NCBI GenBank assembly: GCA_946187025.1
Contig: CAMHPM010000119.1
Coordinates: 1 to 5,821, forward strand
From: an uncultured Prevotellaceae bacterium
GTDB lineage: Bacteria; Bacteroidota; Bacteroidia; Bacteroidales; Bacteroidaceae
Reading direction: 5' to 3'
Length of the DNA: 5,821 nucleotides
Part shown: piece after piece, positions 1 through 5,821 of the stretch
Position numbering within the stretch: the first letter of the stretch is position 1
Layout of the letters: every line of letters begins with the position of its first letter
The notes under the pieces: model-generated
What the model was told of the DNA's origin: nothing
The model's database searches: none
The model's input: only the letters and a program-made list of their open reading frames with translations
Translations under genes and position numbers: made by a program

Positions 1-1198
1 GACAAACATGCTTTATGAAATATCCGACTATCTGCACAAGAAAAACCCGGTGGGAGCCAACGAAAACATCAATAAGTTGGAAGAAAAATACCTGCAGCAT
101 GTTGACGACTTATATGATACCGATGAATACAAGGAGAAGGTAGCTGAATTCCTGAAACAGGAGTTCGACTACATACGTTCGTTTACCAAAGGCATCTTCA
201 CCATGTTTGAGGAAAAAATCATCGTGGGTCAGGGCGAGATACTCAGCACCACCATGGTTTACAACTACCTGCAGGAACAAGGTATCAATTCGGCATTGCT
301 GCCGGCACTGGAGTTCATGCGTACCGACAAGAACGGCGAACCCGACCTCGAGTATATACGCGAGAAGCTGAAACTCATCATCTCGGAGGAAGAGGAACGC
401 GATATATATATAACTCAGGGCTTCATCTGCCGTAACGCTTATGGTGAGGTGGAGAACCTGCAACGCGGAGGCTCCGACTATTCGGCATCGCTCATCGGCG
501 CAGCCATCGGTGCAAGCGAGATACAAATATGGACCGACATCGACGGTATGCACAACAACGACCCACGCATCGTCGATAAGACATCGCCTGTAGCACAGCT
601 GAGCTTTGAAGAGGCATCAGAGTTGGCATACTTCGGTGCCAAGATACTGCACCCGACATGCATACAACCAGCTAAGTTTGCAGGCATACCTGTGAGACTG
701 CTCAACACCATGGACCCTCTGGCTCCCGGTACCATCATAAGCAACAAGACACAACGCGGCACCATCAAAGCCGTGGCAGCAAAAGACAACATCACAGCCA
801 TCAACATAACATCAAGCCGAATGCTACTGGCCTACGGATTCCTGCGTAAGGTGTTCGAGATATTCGAGTCGTACAAGACCAGTATCGACATGGTGACCAC
901 AAGCGAAGTGGGTGTGTCGGTGTCGATAGACAACACAACCAACCTAAGCCAGATACTCAACGAACTGAAGAAGCTCGGCACGGTGACGGTAGATGTAGAT
1001 ATGTGTATCATCTGTGTCGTGGGCGACCTCGACTGGCACAACATCGGATTCGAGTCGCTTGCAACCGAAACGATGAAGGAAGTGCCTGTACGAATGATAA
1101 GCTACGGAGGCAGCAATCACAACATATCGTTCCTCGTGGCAGCGGCCGACAAGAAAAAAGCACTGCAGTCGCTGAGCAACCATCTGTTCAACTCGTAA
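1..1198 (+). CDS. lysC: Aspartokinase, lysine-sensitive type (N-terminus missing, partial)
   Basis: Phosphorylates L-aspartate with ATP, the committing step to lysine, threonine and methionine, in the cytoplasm. The frame is open from the left edge, and the first residues (TNMLYEISDYL) fall inside the family's kinase domain, so the true start lies upstream; about 40 residues, including the N-terminal KFGGTS-type motif, are missing. The Met codon at 8 is internal. Counting from it, the kinase domain shows RGGSDYSAS (153-161) and TDIDGMHNNDPR (from about 176). Two ACT domains follow from about residue 262. GFLRKVFEIFESY (from 277) and DMVTTSEVGVS (from 294) closely resemble the lysine-binding ACT segment of E. 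coli LysC, so feedback inhibition by lysine is likely (inference). There is no homoserine dehydrogenase domain, so it is not a ThrA-type fusion. lysA follows 59 bases downstream, supporting a lysine role. TAA stop at 1196-1198. Confidence 0.95.
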   Translation, partial: TNMLYEISDYLHKKNPVGANENINKLEEKYLQHVDDLYDTDEYKEKVAEFLKQEFDYIRSFTKGIFTMFEEKIIVGQGEILSTTMVYNYLQEQGINSALLPALEFMRTDKNGEPDLEYIREKLKLIISEEEERDIYITQGFICRNAYGEVENLQRGGSDYSASLIGAAIGASEIQIWTDIDGMHNNDPRIVDKTSPVAQLSFEEASELAYFGAKILHPTCIQPAKFAGIPVRLLNTMDPLAPGTIISNKTQRGTIKAVAAKDNITAINITSSRMLLAYGFLRKVFEIFESYKTSIDMVTTSEVGVSVSIDNTTNLSQILNELKKLGTVTVDVDMCIICVVGDLDWHNIGFESLATETMKEVPVRMISYGGSNHNISFLVAAADKKKALQSLSNHLFNS

Positions 1199-1257
1199 GC
1201 ACGCAACACACTATATACAACACAAACAACACACTAACAAATACCACGACACACAAG

Positions 1258-2424
1258 ATGACAAAAAGAGAGCAAGCAGAGAGATACAAACGATATGCCA
1301 CACCTTATTATTTATATAATGAGGCTTTGTTGCAGCAGACACTCGATACGCTGACCTGCGAGATGGGAAAGGATCCTCGCTACGTGATGCACTACGCCAT
1401 TAAGGCCAATGCCAACCCCATCGTGCTGCGACATATCAAGGCAGCCGGACTTGGGATAGACTGTGTGAGCGGCGGAGAGATAGAGGTGGCTTGCAACATG
1501 GGGTTCGACCCAAGGAAGATGGTGTTTGCCGGTGTGGGAAAAGCCGACTGGGAAATAAAGCTCGGACTGGAGAAAGGTATAGGATGCTTCAATGTGGAGA
1601 GTGTGCCCGAACTCGATGTGATCAACCAGATTGCAACTGAAACAGGAAAGAAAGCCGACATATGTCTGCGAATCAATCCAAACGTGGGAGCACACACACA
1701 TGCCAACATCGTCACAGGGCTGTCGGACAATAAATTCGGTATCGACATGGCACATATGTTCGACGTGATAGAAGCGGCAAATGCCATGACTGGTATCAAC
1801 CTCATCGGACTGCATTTCCATATCGGCAGTCAGATTACGGAGATGGACGACTTCATCGCCTTGTGTGACAGGATAAACGAGTTGCAGGACATGCTTGATG
1901 CAAGAGGCATGAGCATGAAGATAATAAACGTGGGCGGCGGACTCGGTATCGACTACGAAGCTCCTGAAACAAACCAAGTGCCCGACTTCAAGGCATTTTT
2001 CGAGGTTTACAGGAAGAACCTCAAGCTGCGCGAAGGACAAGAACTGCATTTCGAACTGGGACGTGCAATCGTGGCACAATGCGGAACACTGATATCACAG
2101 GTGCTGTATGTGAAAGACAATACGAATAAGAAGTTTGTCATATTGGATGCAGGTATGACCGAACTCATACGTCCGGCACTATATGATGCACACCATAAGA
2201 TTGTGAACCTCAGCAGTGACGGGCCAACAGACACCTATGATGTGGTGGGACCGATATGCGAGTCGAGCGACACATTCGCCATAAACACACAACTGCCGCA
2301 TACGCAACGTGGCGACGTAATAGCCATCATGTCGGCCGGGGCATACGGCGAGACAATGGCATCGGGCTACAACTGCAGGAGTTTGCCAAAAAGCTATAGT
2401 CTGAACGACATTATGGCAGATTGA
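1258..2424 (+). CDS. lysA: Diaminopimelate decarboxylase
   Basis: PLP enzyme that decarboxylates meso-diaminopimelate to L-lysine, the last step of the pathway. Complete at 388 residues; the family is usually 380-430. Fold type III motifs are in order: HYAIKAN with the PLP lysine at K49, HIGSQ at 188-192, the phosphate-binding GGGLGIDY from 226, ELGR at 266-269 (many other phyla have EPGR), catalytic CESSD with C334 and GAYGETMASGYNCR from 361. The start at 1258 is chosen because MTKREQAERYKRYATPYYLY matches the usual N-terminus. The frame stays open back to 1003, but that extension overlaps lysC in another frame and reads as non-protein-like sequence. No Shine-Dalgarno is present; the leader is A/C-rich. 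It is probably cotranscribed with lysC, since the 59-base gap holds no terminator. The enzyme acts as a dimer in the known family, with the Cys-containing region completing the partner's active site. Confidence 0.97.
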   Translation: MTKREQAERYKRYATPYYLYNEALLQQTLDTLTCEMGKDPRYVMHYAIKANANPIVLRHIKAAGLGIDCVSGGEIEVACNMGFDPRKMVFAGVGKADWEIKLGLEKGIGCFNVESVPELDVINQIATETGKKADICLRINPNVGAHTHANIVTGLSDNKFGIDMAHMFDVIEAANAMTGINLIGLHFHIGSQITEMDDFIALCDRINELQDMLDARGMSMKIINVGGGLGIDYEAPETNQVPDFKAFFEVYRKNLKLREGQELHFELGRAIVAQCGTLISQVLYVKDNTNKKFVILDAGMTELIRPALYDAHHKIVNLSSDGPTDTYDVVGPICESSDTFAINTQLPHTQRGDVIAIMSAGAYGETMASGYNCRSLPKSYSLNDIMAD

Positions 2425-2451
2425 AACATGATGGGAGCCTGTGGCACATAT

Positions 2452-2474
2452 TTTGCATTCAATGCTGATGCAAA
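2452..2474. repeat. 7-base inverted repeat with 9-base spacer upstream of grpE
   Basis: TTTGCAT (2452-2458) and ATGCAAA (2468-2474) are exact reverse complements, separated by 9 bases. The right arm ends 16 bases before the grpE start codon. It could be an operator for a dimeric regulator or a weak hairpin; no T-run follows, so it is not an intrinsic terminator. The spacer length equals that of the CIRCE heat-shock operator, but the arm sequence does not match CIRCE. A smaller palindrome (GCATTCAATGC, 2455-2465) overlaps it. A repeat of this size in a 66-base gap could arise by chance a few times in a hundred, so its function is unproven. Confidence 0.4.
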
Positions 2475-2490
2475 CCAAAACAACTGAACA

Positions 2491-3048
2491 ATGAAAGAAA
2501 ATAAGGAAATAAAGATTGAAGATTCCGAAGAGGAGAAGAAGCAGGCCGAAGAACCTGCTGCAGAATCATCGGAACAGGAAACACCGAAAGAGGAAAAATC
2601 GGAGCTGGACATAGCCAACGAGAAGATAGCAGAGCTGAACGACAAGTATCTGCGTCAGGTGGCTGAGTTCGACAACTACCGACGTCGTGTGATGAAGGAA
2701 AAGGCCGAACTCATACTCAACGGCGGCGAGAAAGTGCTGACCGCTCTCCTGCCTGTAATCGATGATCTGGAACGTGCTCAGCAGCAGATCGATCAGGCAA
2801 CCGAACTGACGGCTGTGAAAGAGGGAGTGGACCTCATCATCGACAAATTCATGAAGTACCTGAAGTCACAAGGAGTAGAGCCGATCGACACCAAGGACAA
2901 GGACTTCGACGTGAACTATCACGAGGCGGTCACTATGATACCAAGCCAGAACGACGAGCAAAAAGGTAAGGTGGTTGATTGTATAAACAAAGGTTATACT
3001 CTCAACGACAAAGTAATCAGGTTTGCCAAAGTTGTGGTGGCCAACTAA
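2491..3048 (+). CDS. grpE: GrpE, nucleotide exchange factor of DnaK
   Basis: Cytoplasmic cochaperone that releases ADP from DnaK, resetting it after each folding cycle. Complete at 185 residues, normal for the family. Residues 1-38 are a charged, Glu/Lys-rich disordered tail. Residues about 39-95 form the long helix and coiled coil through which GrpE dimerises, with the recognisable RQVAEFDNYRRR at 55-66 and LLPVIDDLERA at 86-96. The C-terminal beta domain that contacts DnaK carries FDVNYHEAV (139-147) and ends in DKVIRFAKVVVAN. The start at 2491 gives a typical acidic N-terminus; the upstream leader (CAAACCAAAACAACTGAACA) has no Shine-Dalgarno. dnaJ begins 9 bases after the stop, so the two are surely cotranscribed. 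dnaK is not adjacent downstream, where dnaJ is followed by a terminator and folC. Confidence 0.97.
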   Translation: MKENKEIKIEDSEEEKKQAEEPAAESSEQETPKEEKSELDIANEKIAELNDKYLRQVAEFDNYRRRVMKEKAELILNGGEKVLTALLPVIDDLERAQQQIDQATELTAVKEGVDLIIDKFMKYLKSQGVEPIDTKDKDFDVNYHEAVTMIPSQNDEQKGKVVDCINKGYTLNDKVIRFAKVVVAN

Positions 3049-3057
3049 ACTGACGAT

Positions 3058-4215
3058 ATGGCGAAAAGAGACTACTATGAGGTGCTTGGAGTAGAACGCT
3101 CTGCAAGCGCCGACGAAATAAAGACGGCCTATAAGAAGATGGCCATCAAATACCACCCCGACCGCAACCCGGGAGATGCTGAAGCCGAAGCGAAGTTCAA
3201 GGAAGCAGCCGAGGCATACGATATACTGCGCGACCCAGACAAACGTCAGCGCTACGACATGTACGGACACGAAGGTGTGAGCGGAGCAAGCGGATTTGGC
3301 GGACAAGGCATGGACCTCAACGACATCTTCTCGATGTTTGGCGACATCATCGGAGGATTCGGTGGCGGGTTCGGAGGTTTCGGTGGATTCGGCGGTTCAC
3401 GACGTGCATCGAAGCCTACATATAAGGGACAAGACCAACGACTGAAAGTGGAGCTGACCCTCAACGAGATTGTAAACGGAACGACCAAGAAATTCAAGCT
3501 GCGCAAACACATGACATGCGAACACTGTCATGGCAGCGGAGCTGAAGACGGCAAGACCGACACTTGTCCTACATGCAAAGGAAGCGGATATGTGATAAAG
3601 ACACAACAGAGTTTCCTCGGCATGATGCAGACTCAGACAGTATGTCCTGAATGCCACGGCGAAGGAACCATCATAAAAAACAAATGTCAGCACTGCGGTG
3701 GCGAAGGCATTGTCATGGGCGAAGACATCGTGGAGGTGAAGTTCCCGGCCGGACTGGCCGACAACATGGTGCTGAACGTGCCAGGCAAAGGAGGTGCAGG
3801 CAGACATAACGGGGTGAATGGCGACCTGCAGATCATCATAAAAGAGAAAGCCGACGAGCAGTTAGTGCGCGACGGCAATAACTTGATATACAACCTTGTG
3901 TTACCTATCCCGACCGCTATACTCGGCGGAACGGTGGAAGTGCCGACGGTGGAAGGCAAGGCCAAGATAACCATCACACCGGGAACGCAGCCGGGCACGG
4001 AGCTCAGACTGCGCGGTAAAGGAATACCCGAGGTACAAGGATATAACAAAGGGGTAAGAGGCGACGAGGTGATAAACATCAGCATATATGTGCCTGAGAC
4101 CCTCAACAAAGAAGAAAAGGAAGCAATACAGAAACTGGCGACAAGCGACAACTTTGTGCCTACCGACAGTATAAAAGAAAAGATATGCAGGAAGTTCAAA
4201 TCATTCTTTGAATGA
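3058..4215 (+). CDS. dnaJ: DnaJ, Hsp40 cochaperone (type I)
   Basis: Delivers unfolded proteins to DnaK and stimulates its ATPase. Complete at 385 residues, the normal length for a type I DnaJ. The J domain spans about 4-70, with the essential HPD at 33-35. A Gly/Phe-rich linker (about 73-114) follows. The zinc-binding region has four CxxCxGxG motifs: CEHCHGSG (C154, C157), CPTCKGSG (C170, C173), CPECHGEG (C196, C199) and CQHCGGEG (C210, C213). All eight cysteines are present, so both zinc sites should be intact. The C-terminal substrate-binding and dimerisation domains run from about 215 to the end. The 9-base spacing after grpE implies shared transcription and possibly translational coupling. 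The last codons (RKFKSFFE and stop) also form the left half of the transcription terminator. The TGA stop is at 4213-4215. Confidence 0.98.
   Translation: MAKRDYYEVLGVERSASADEIKTAYKKMAIKYHPDRNPGDAEAEAKFKEAAEAYDILRDPDKRQRYDMYGHEGVSGASGFGGQGMDLNDIFSMFGDIIGGFGGGFGGFGGFGGSRRASKPTYKGQDQRLKVELTLNEIVNGTTKKFKLRKHMTCEHCHGSGAEDGKTDTCPTCKGSGYVIKTQQSFLGMMQTQTVCPECHGEGTIIKNKCQHCGGEGIVMGEDIVEVKFPAGLADNMVLNVPGKGGAGRHNGVNGDLQIIIKEKADEQLVRDGNNLIYNLVLPIPTAILGGTVEVPTVEGKAKITITPGTQPGTELRLRGKGIPEVQGYNKGVRGDEVINISIYVPETLNKEEKEAIQKLATSDNFVPTDSIKEKICRKFKSFFE
3352..3396 (+). repeat. Gly/Phe-coding short tandem repeat within dnaJ
   Basis: Imperfect 9-base units of the form GGN GGN TTY encode GGF repeats (residues 99-113). 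This is the G/F linker expected in type I DnaJ proteins. Third-position bases differ between units, which points to selection on the protein rather than a recent slippage expansion, although unit number could still vary between strains. Confidence 0.8.
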
Positions 4216-4232
4216 TTGCTTCCTGTTTTTTT
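4188..4232 (+). terminator. Intrinsic terminator overlapping the end of dnaJ
   Basis: A long imperfect hairpin: outer stem CAGGAAG (4188-4194) with CTTCCTG (4219-4225), an internal loop of TTCA against a single G, inner stem AATCATTC (4199-4206) with GAATGATT (4210-4217), and a TTT loop (4207-4209). That is 15 base pairs, followed directly by seven T residues (4226-4232). The left arm lies in the final dnaJ codons and the TGA stop lies in the right arm. It should end the transcript carrying grpE-dnaJ, and lysC-lysA too if they share it. Confidence 0.88.
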
Positions 4233-4303
4233 ATATATTACAGCTATCCATTTCATAAGCCATCACAGTAAAAGCAACACACTCTCATTTACCATAACCA
4301 ACA

Positions 4304-5554
4304 ATGAACCGAGACTACAAGCAATATACCGACTATCTGTTCAATCAGGTTCCGATGTTCCAGAACGTCGGTTCGTCGGCATATAAGGAAGGGCTGGAGA
4401 ATACACTGGTATTGGATGAGCACTTCGGACATCCTCACCGCCAATTTCGTACAATACATGTAGCAGGCACAAACGGTAAGGGTTCGTGTTCACATGCCAT
4501 TGCATCCATACTGCAGGAAGCAGGCTACAAGGTGGGACTGTTCACATCGCCACATCTTGTCGATTTCAGAGAGCGGATACGAGTGAACGGCGAGAAAGTC
4601 TCGGAGGAGTACGTAATGGATTTCATAGATAACGAGCGTGTCTTCTTCGAGCCACTCCGTCCTACGTTCTTTGAGCTGACTACAGCAATGGCATTCAAGT
4701 ATTTTGCTGAACAGAAGGTGGATGTGGCAGTGATAGAGGTAGGCCTCGGAGGTCGTCTCGACTGCACTAACATAATCACTCCCGACCTCGCAATCATAAC
4801 CAACATAAGCTTCGACCACACCGCTCTGCTGGGCAACACACTTGAGCAAATTGCAAGAGAGAAAGCTGGGATAATAAAAGCGGGAGTGCCTGTGGTTATC
4901 GGAGAGACGAACGACGAGACGCGTCCTGTGTTCCTGGCGACAGCCAAGGCACAAGACGCGCCTATTCATTTTGCAGAAGAACATCAGGAGCGCAATGACT
5001 ACGAGTTCGAGCTCAAAGGTGCCTATCAAGTAAAAAACCTGCAGACAATACTTTGTGCTGTGGCACAACTGATTAAAGCCGGCTATGAGATCGGCGAGAC
5101 TGATATCAGCAATGGTTTGATGCATGTGACGAGCAACACCGGACTGATGGGACGATGGCAGACTCTGCAGCAAGAGCCAACGGTAATCTGTGACACAGGA
5201 CACAACGTAGGTGGAATCTGCTATGTTGCAAAGCAGTTGCGCGAACAGAAGTGCGATACCCTGCGTATTGTCTTCGGAATGGTGGGCGACAAAGATGTGA
5301 ACGGCGTGTTGGCCCTGATGCCACAAGATGCGACATATTATTTCTGCCAAGCCTCAGTGCGGCGGTCGATGCCAAGCAGCGAACTGGCCGAGTTGGCACA
5401 AAAGCACGGACTACATGGAACGACATTTGGGACGGTACTGAAAGAAGCCAGACGCTCCGACCTCGTTTTTGTTGGAGGAAGTAGCTACGTAGTTGCAGAT
5501 TTGATGGGTTACATAGAAAAAATACGCCGAATATCAACAATCGTTGCAAAATAA
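4304..5554 (+). CDS. folC: Bifunctional dihydrofolate synthase / folylpolyglutamate synthase
   Basis: Mur-ligase-family enzyme that adds glutamate to dihydropteroate and extends the polyglutamate tail of folates, using ATP, in the cytoplasm. Complete at 416 residues, near the usual 420-430. The N-terminal ATPase domain shows the P-loop AGTNGKGS (54-61), the SPHLVDFRERIRVNGE segment just after it, EVGLGGRLDCTN (145-156), SFDHTALLGNT with FDH at 170-172, and KAGIIK (187-192), the region holding the lysine that is carbamylated in relatives. The C-terminal domain has DTGHN at 297-301, where many relatives have DxAHN, and FGMVGDKD. Whether it does both reactions or only one cannot be told from sequence alone. 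The start at 4304 fits the family N-terminus; the leader is A/C-rich without a Shine-Dalgarno. The 88-base gap after dnaJ contains the terminator tail, so folC should have its own promoter, but I see no clear TTTG/TAnnTTTG pair there. Confidence 0.96.
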   Translation: MNRDYKQYTDYLFNQVPMFQNVGSSAYKEGLENTLVLDEHFGHPHRQFRTIHVAGTNGKGSCSHAIASILQEAGYKVGLFTSPHLVDFRERIRVNGEKVSEEYVMDFIDNERVFFEPLRPTFFELTTAMAFKYFAEQKVDVAVIEVGLGGRLDCTNIITPDLAIITNISFDHTALLGNTLEQIAREKAGIIKAGVPVVIGETNDETRPVFLATAKAQDAPIHFAEEHQERNDYEFELKGAYQVKNLQTILCAVAQLIKAGYEIGETDISNGLMHVTSNTGLMGRWQTLQQEPTVICDTGHNVGGICYVAKQLREQKCDTLRIVFGMVGDKDVNGVLALMPQDATYYFCQASVRRSMPSSELAELAQKHGLHGTTFGTVLKEARRSDLVFVGGSSYVVADLMGYIEKIRRISTIVAK

Positions 5555-5560
5555 TTTGCA
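5545..5560. repeat. Small inverted repeat across the folC stop codon
   Basis: TGCAAA (5545-5550) and TTTGCA (5555-5560) are reverse complements, separated by ATAA. The right arm includes the TTTG that serves as the putative -33 element of the galM promoter, so a protein bound here could affect galM. Six-base arms are short and AT-rich, so chance is a real alternative. Confidence 0.3.
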
Positions 5561-5586
5561 CATTAAAGAAAAAATGACTTTATTTG
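5555..5586 (+). promoter_or_regulatory. Putative Bacteroidetes-type promoter for galM
   Basis: TTTG at 5555-5558 would be the -33 element and TTTATTTG at 5579-5586 the -7 element (consensus TAnnTTTG, one mismatch). They are separated by 20 bases, within the 19-21 described for the primary sigma factor of Bacteroides. A transcript would begin near 5592, leaving a leader of roughly 30 bases before the galM ATG. The gap is clearly more AT-rich than the rest of the window. No factor-independent terminator precedes it, so some readthrough from folC is possible. Confidence 0.5.
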
Positions 5587-5624
5587 CAATAAATTCTTTT
5601 ATTAACAACAAACCTTAACGCACT

Positions 5625-5821
5625 ATGAGCGAAAACATAGCTAAAAATCTATCAGGCTTGAAGCGCGAAGACTATCAGGCTACAGTTCAAGGCAAGCAGA
5701 CCGACTTGTTCACTTTACGCAACAAGCAAGGTTATGAAGTATCAATCACCAACTACGGCGGTGCGATGGTTGCCATCATGGTTCCCGACCGCAACGGCAA
5801 CGTAGCAAACGTGATTATGGG
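5625..5821 (+). CDS. galM: Aldose 1-epimerase (mutarotase), N-terminal part only
   Basis: Interconverts alpha and beta anomers of aldoses such as galactose and glucose, feeding the Leloir pathway. Only the first 65 codons are in the window; the frame is open to the right edge. The visible part has the family's N-terminal strands: KQTDLFTLRNKQGYEVSIT, then NYGGAMVAIMVPDRNG (residues about 46-61), matching the usual NYGA-x-I-x-x-I-x-VPDR-x-G pattern. Catalytic His and Glu residues would lie downstream and cannot be checked. The short N-terminal lead (MSENIAKNLSGLKREDYQ) has no signal-peptide hydrophobic stretch or lipobox cysteine, so a cytoplasmic location is likely. The start at 5625 is the first Met in frame and follows an A/C-rich leader without Shine-Dalgarno. 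In many Bacteroidales galM is followed by a sugar transporter and galK; that is an expectation, not seen here. Confidence 0.9.
   Translation, partial: MSENIAKNLSGLKREDYQATVQGKQTDLFTLRNKQGYEVSITNYGGAMVAIMVPDRNGNVANVIM

Noticed and set aside
400..415. TA-rich run (GATATATATATAA) in lysC as a promoter or replication element
   Set aside because: It is explained by coding for DIYIT with ATA and TAT codons, and ATA for Ile is common in this window.
1003..1257. An 85-residue N-terminal extension of lysA, or a lysC-lysA fusion
   Set aside because: The frame is open, but it overlaps lysC in a different frame, reads as Thr/Asn/Gln/Arg-rich non-domain sequence, and the normal LysA N-terminus starts exactly at 1258. 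lysC has its own stop at 1196-1198.
1199..1257. Lysine riboswitch between lysC and lysA
   Set aside because: The gap is only 59 bases, nearly free of G and unable to form the large structured L-box aptamer.
1312..2079. Long open frame of 255 codons on the minus strand inside lysA
   Set aside because: It is fully antisense to a well-recognised gene, is Cys/His/Val-rich with no recognisable domain, and similar antisense frames lie under the other genes, as expected from their codon usage.
2435..2456. A TTTG/TAnnTTTG promoter directly before grpE
   Set aside because: TATTTTG at 2449-2455 is one base short of the -7 pattern and no TTTG lies 19-21 bases upstream, so I could not support a promoter call.
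4490..5350. Long open frame of 286 codons on the minus strand inside folC
   Set aside because: It lies antisense to folC, is Cys/His-rich with no motif, and has no promoter or leader of its own. It is a codon-bias shadow.
5588..5603. AATAAA-TTCT-TTTATT inverted repeat in the galM leader as a terminator
   Set aside because: The six-base stem is made only of A-T pairs and no T-run follows, so it is too weak for a terminator and likely reflects local AT richness.

Overview
The window looks like chromosomal core sequence from a Bacteroidales bacterium, most likely Prevotella or a close relative. This rests on three things: protein wording typical of that order (for example the aspartokinase, the ELGR form of diaminopimelate decarboxylase and the DTGHN form of FolC), start codons preceded by A/C-rich leaders with no Shine-Dalgarno sequence, and one intergenic region that fits the Bacteroidetes promoter pattern (TTTG, about 20 bases, TAnnTTTG). 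The genus is an inference from recalled family sequences, not a database match.

All six genes are on the + strand and tightly packed. From the left edge to 2424 lies a lysine pair: lysC (aspartokinase, N-terminus cut off by the window) and lysA (diaminopimelate decarboxylase), which are the first and last steps of the lysine branch. From 2491 to 4215 lies a chaperone pair, grpE and dnaJ, only 9 bases apart; dnaK is not in the window. A strong intrinsic terminator (4188-4232) starts inside the last dnaJ codons and closes this block. folC (4304-5554, folate and folylpolyglutamate synthesis) follows. At the right edge is the first 65 codons of galM (aldose 1-epimerase, from 5625), with its own promoter-like sequence.

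I see no terminator between lysC and lysA or between lysA and grpE. One transcript from lysC to the dnaJ terminator is therefore possible, with grpE-dnaJ perhaps also having its own start point. The 66-base lysA-grpE gap carries a 7-base inverted repeat with a 9-base spacer, the most interesting unexplained signal here. No gap between genes exceeds 90 bases. I found no RNA genes, mobile elements, CRISPR or defence genes, and no sign of a new biological system: this is ordinary housekeeping sequence with a few regulatory details worth checking.
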